Positions 5,055-5,304 of a stretch of 5,304 bases of DNA are shown here, piece by piece. The translations under genes and the position numbers were made by a program. Source of the stretch: CAIZGX01 sp039805165 (lineage in GTDB: Bacteria; Bacteroidota; Bacteroidia; Flavobacteriales_D; Sanyastnellaceae); contig JBDLUS010000015.1 of NCBI GenBank assembly GCA_039805165.1, positions 1 through 5,304 on the forward strand, read 5' to 3'. Within the stretch, counting starts at the first letter, position 1. The number at the start of each line of letters is the position of its first letter. The notes under the pieces were generated by a model. The model saw only the letters and a program-made list of their open reading frames with translations, did no database searches and was not told the DNA's origin.

Positions 5055-5062
5055 CAAAGTTC
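5055..5062 (-). promoter_or_regulatory. Weak candidate -7 box for the gene at 4614-5030
   Basis: On the minus strand this is GAACTTTG, matching TAnnTTTG except at the first base, 24 bases upstream of the ATG at 5030. It would give a leader of roughly 20 bases that is A- and T-rich. Another candidate, TATGTTTC at 5117-5110, is equally imperfect, so the promoter is not settled. The gene could also be read through from the partial gene upstream, whose stop is 104 bases away. Confidence 0.25.
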
Positions 5063-5134
5063 CGATTCTGGTAGAGCGAAGTAAAGTTTTGACAAGCTTG
5101 TATATTTTCGAAACATACAACAACAAAGGGTCAA

Positions 5135-5304
5135 TTAGCGACGTAGTAAAAAGTATTTATATAATTCATCATCATTCAATTCATCTCGAATCAACTCTCG
5201 GATATCGTCTTTATTCATAACATAGGTTATGTATCCACCATAAGTTTTAACTTCAGATAATCCTTTATTGCTTCGCAAGAAATAATCTGAATCTGGAGAA
5301 TAAA
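5135..5304 (-). CDS. C-terminal end of an unrecognised protein (partial)
   Basis: The minus strand is open from the window edge (first full codon 5302-5300) to TAA at 5137-5135, giving 55 residues. It begins YSPDSDYFLRSNKG, continues through TYGGYITYVMNKDD and ends in an acidic then basic tail, KYFLLRR. The stretch KDDIRELIRDELNDDELYKYF (split here only by function: KDD, IRELIRDEL, NDDELYKY) looks like one or two amphipathic helices. Codon use and amino-acid mix look like real protein, and the frame is not interrupted. The family cannot be named from this fragment. It is on the same strand as, and 104 bases upstream of, the gene ending at 4614. Confidence 0.6.
   Translation of the reverse strand, partial: YSPDSDYFLRSNKGLSEVKTYGGYITYVMNKDDIRELIRDELNDDELYKYFLLRR

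Noticed and set aside
5092..5101. 10-base palindrome ACAAGCTTGT as a terminator or operator
   Set aside because: It is short, has no loop or T-tract and no second site nearby; chance is the simpler reading.
5268..5278. TTGCTTCGCAA, identical to the core of one array hairpin
   Set aside because: It lies within an open coding frame as a single copy without the ATTC linker, so I do not count it as part of the array.

Overview
The window looks like a chromosomal stretch of a Bacteroidota (Bacteroidetes) bacterium, probably of the Flavobacteriales. Three signs point this way. One protein ends in a type IX secretion (T9SS) gliding-type C-terminal domain. Three signal peptides place Gln right at the predicted cleavage site. 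Start sites are preceded by the Bacteroidetes -7 box, TAnnTTTG. No mobile element, CRISPR array, defence system or biosynthetic cluster is visible. The family placement within the order is inference.

Layout: (1) 1-695, minus: a lipoprotein fusing a rhodanese domain to a thioredoxin domain; it runs off the window edge at what is almost certainly its stop codon. (2) 696-770: a short divergent promoter region with two -7 boxes and an inverted repeat between them. (3) 771-2651, plus: a large secreted protein with a lamin-tail domain, PKD/Ig-like modules and a type-B T9SS sorting domain. (4) 2648-3514, minus: a probable outer-membrane beta-barrel protein; its stop codon overlaps that of the previous gene. 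(5) 3519-3659, minus: tRNA-Ser(UGA) with its own promoter and a strong terminator that abuts the promoter of gene (4). (6) 3704-4426, plus: an exported protein with two hydrophobic segments, sharing an N-terminal NGD-type motif with gene (4). (7) 4427-4613: a convergent intergenic region filled with short structured repeats. (8) 4614-5030, minus: a small cytoplasmic protein of unknown function. (9) 5135-5304, minus: the last 55 residues of an unrecognised gene.

The genes do not form one pathway. Most are single-gene units with their own promoters, and the proteins of (1), (3), (4) and (6) share only a cell-envelope or extracellular destination.

Two signals go beyond ordinary annotation. The first is the array at 4431-4603: eight miniature hairpins with different stems, mostly three-base loops, each followed immediately by the tetranucleotide ATTC or AATC. 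The second is promoter geometry. Four protein genes and the tRNA each start exactly 4 (once 5) bases after a TAnnTTTG/TAnnTTCG box, with no Shine-Dalgarno sequence, which predicts leaderless or nearly leaderless transcripts.
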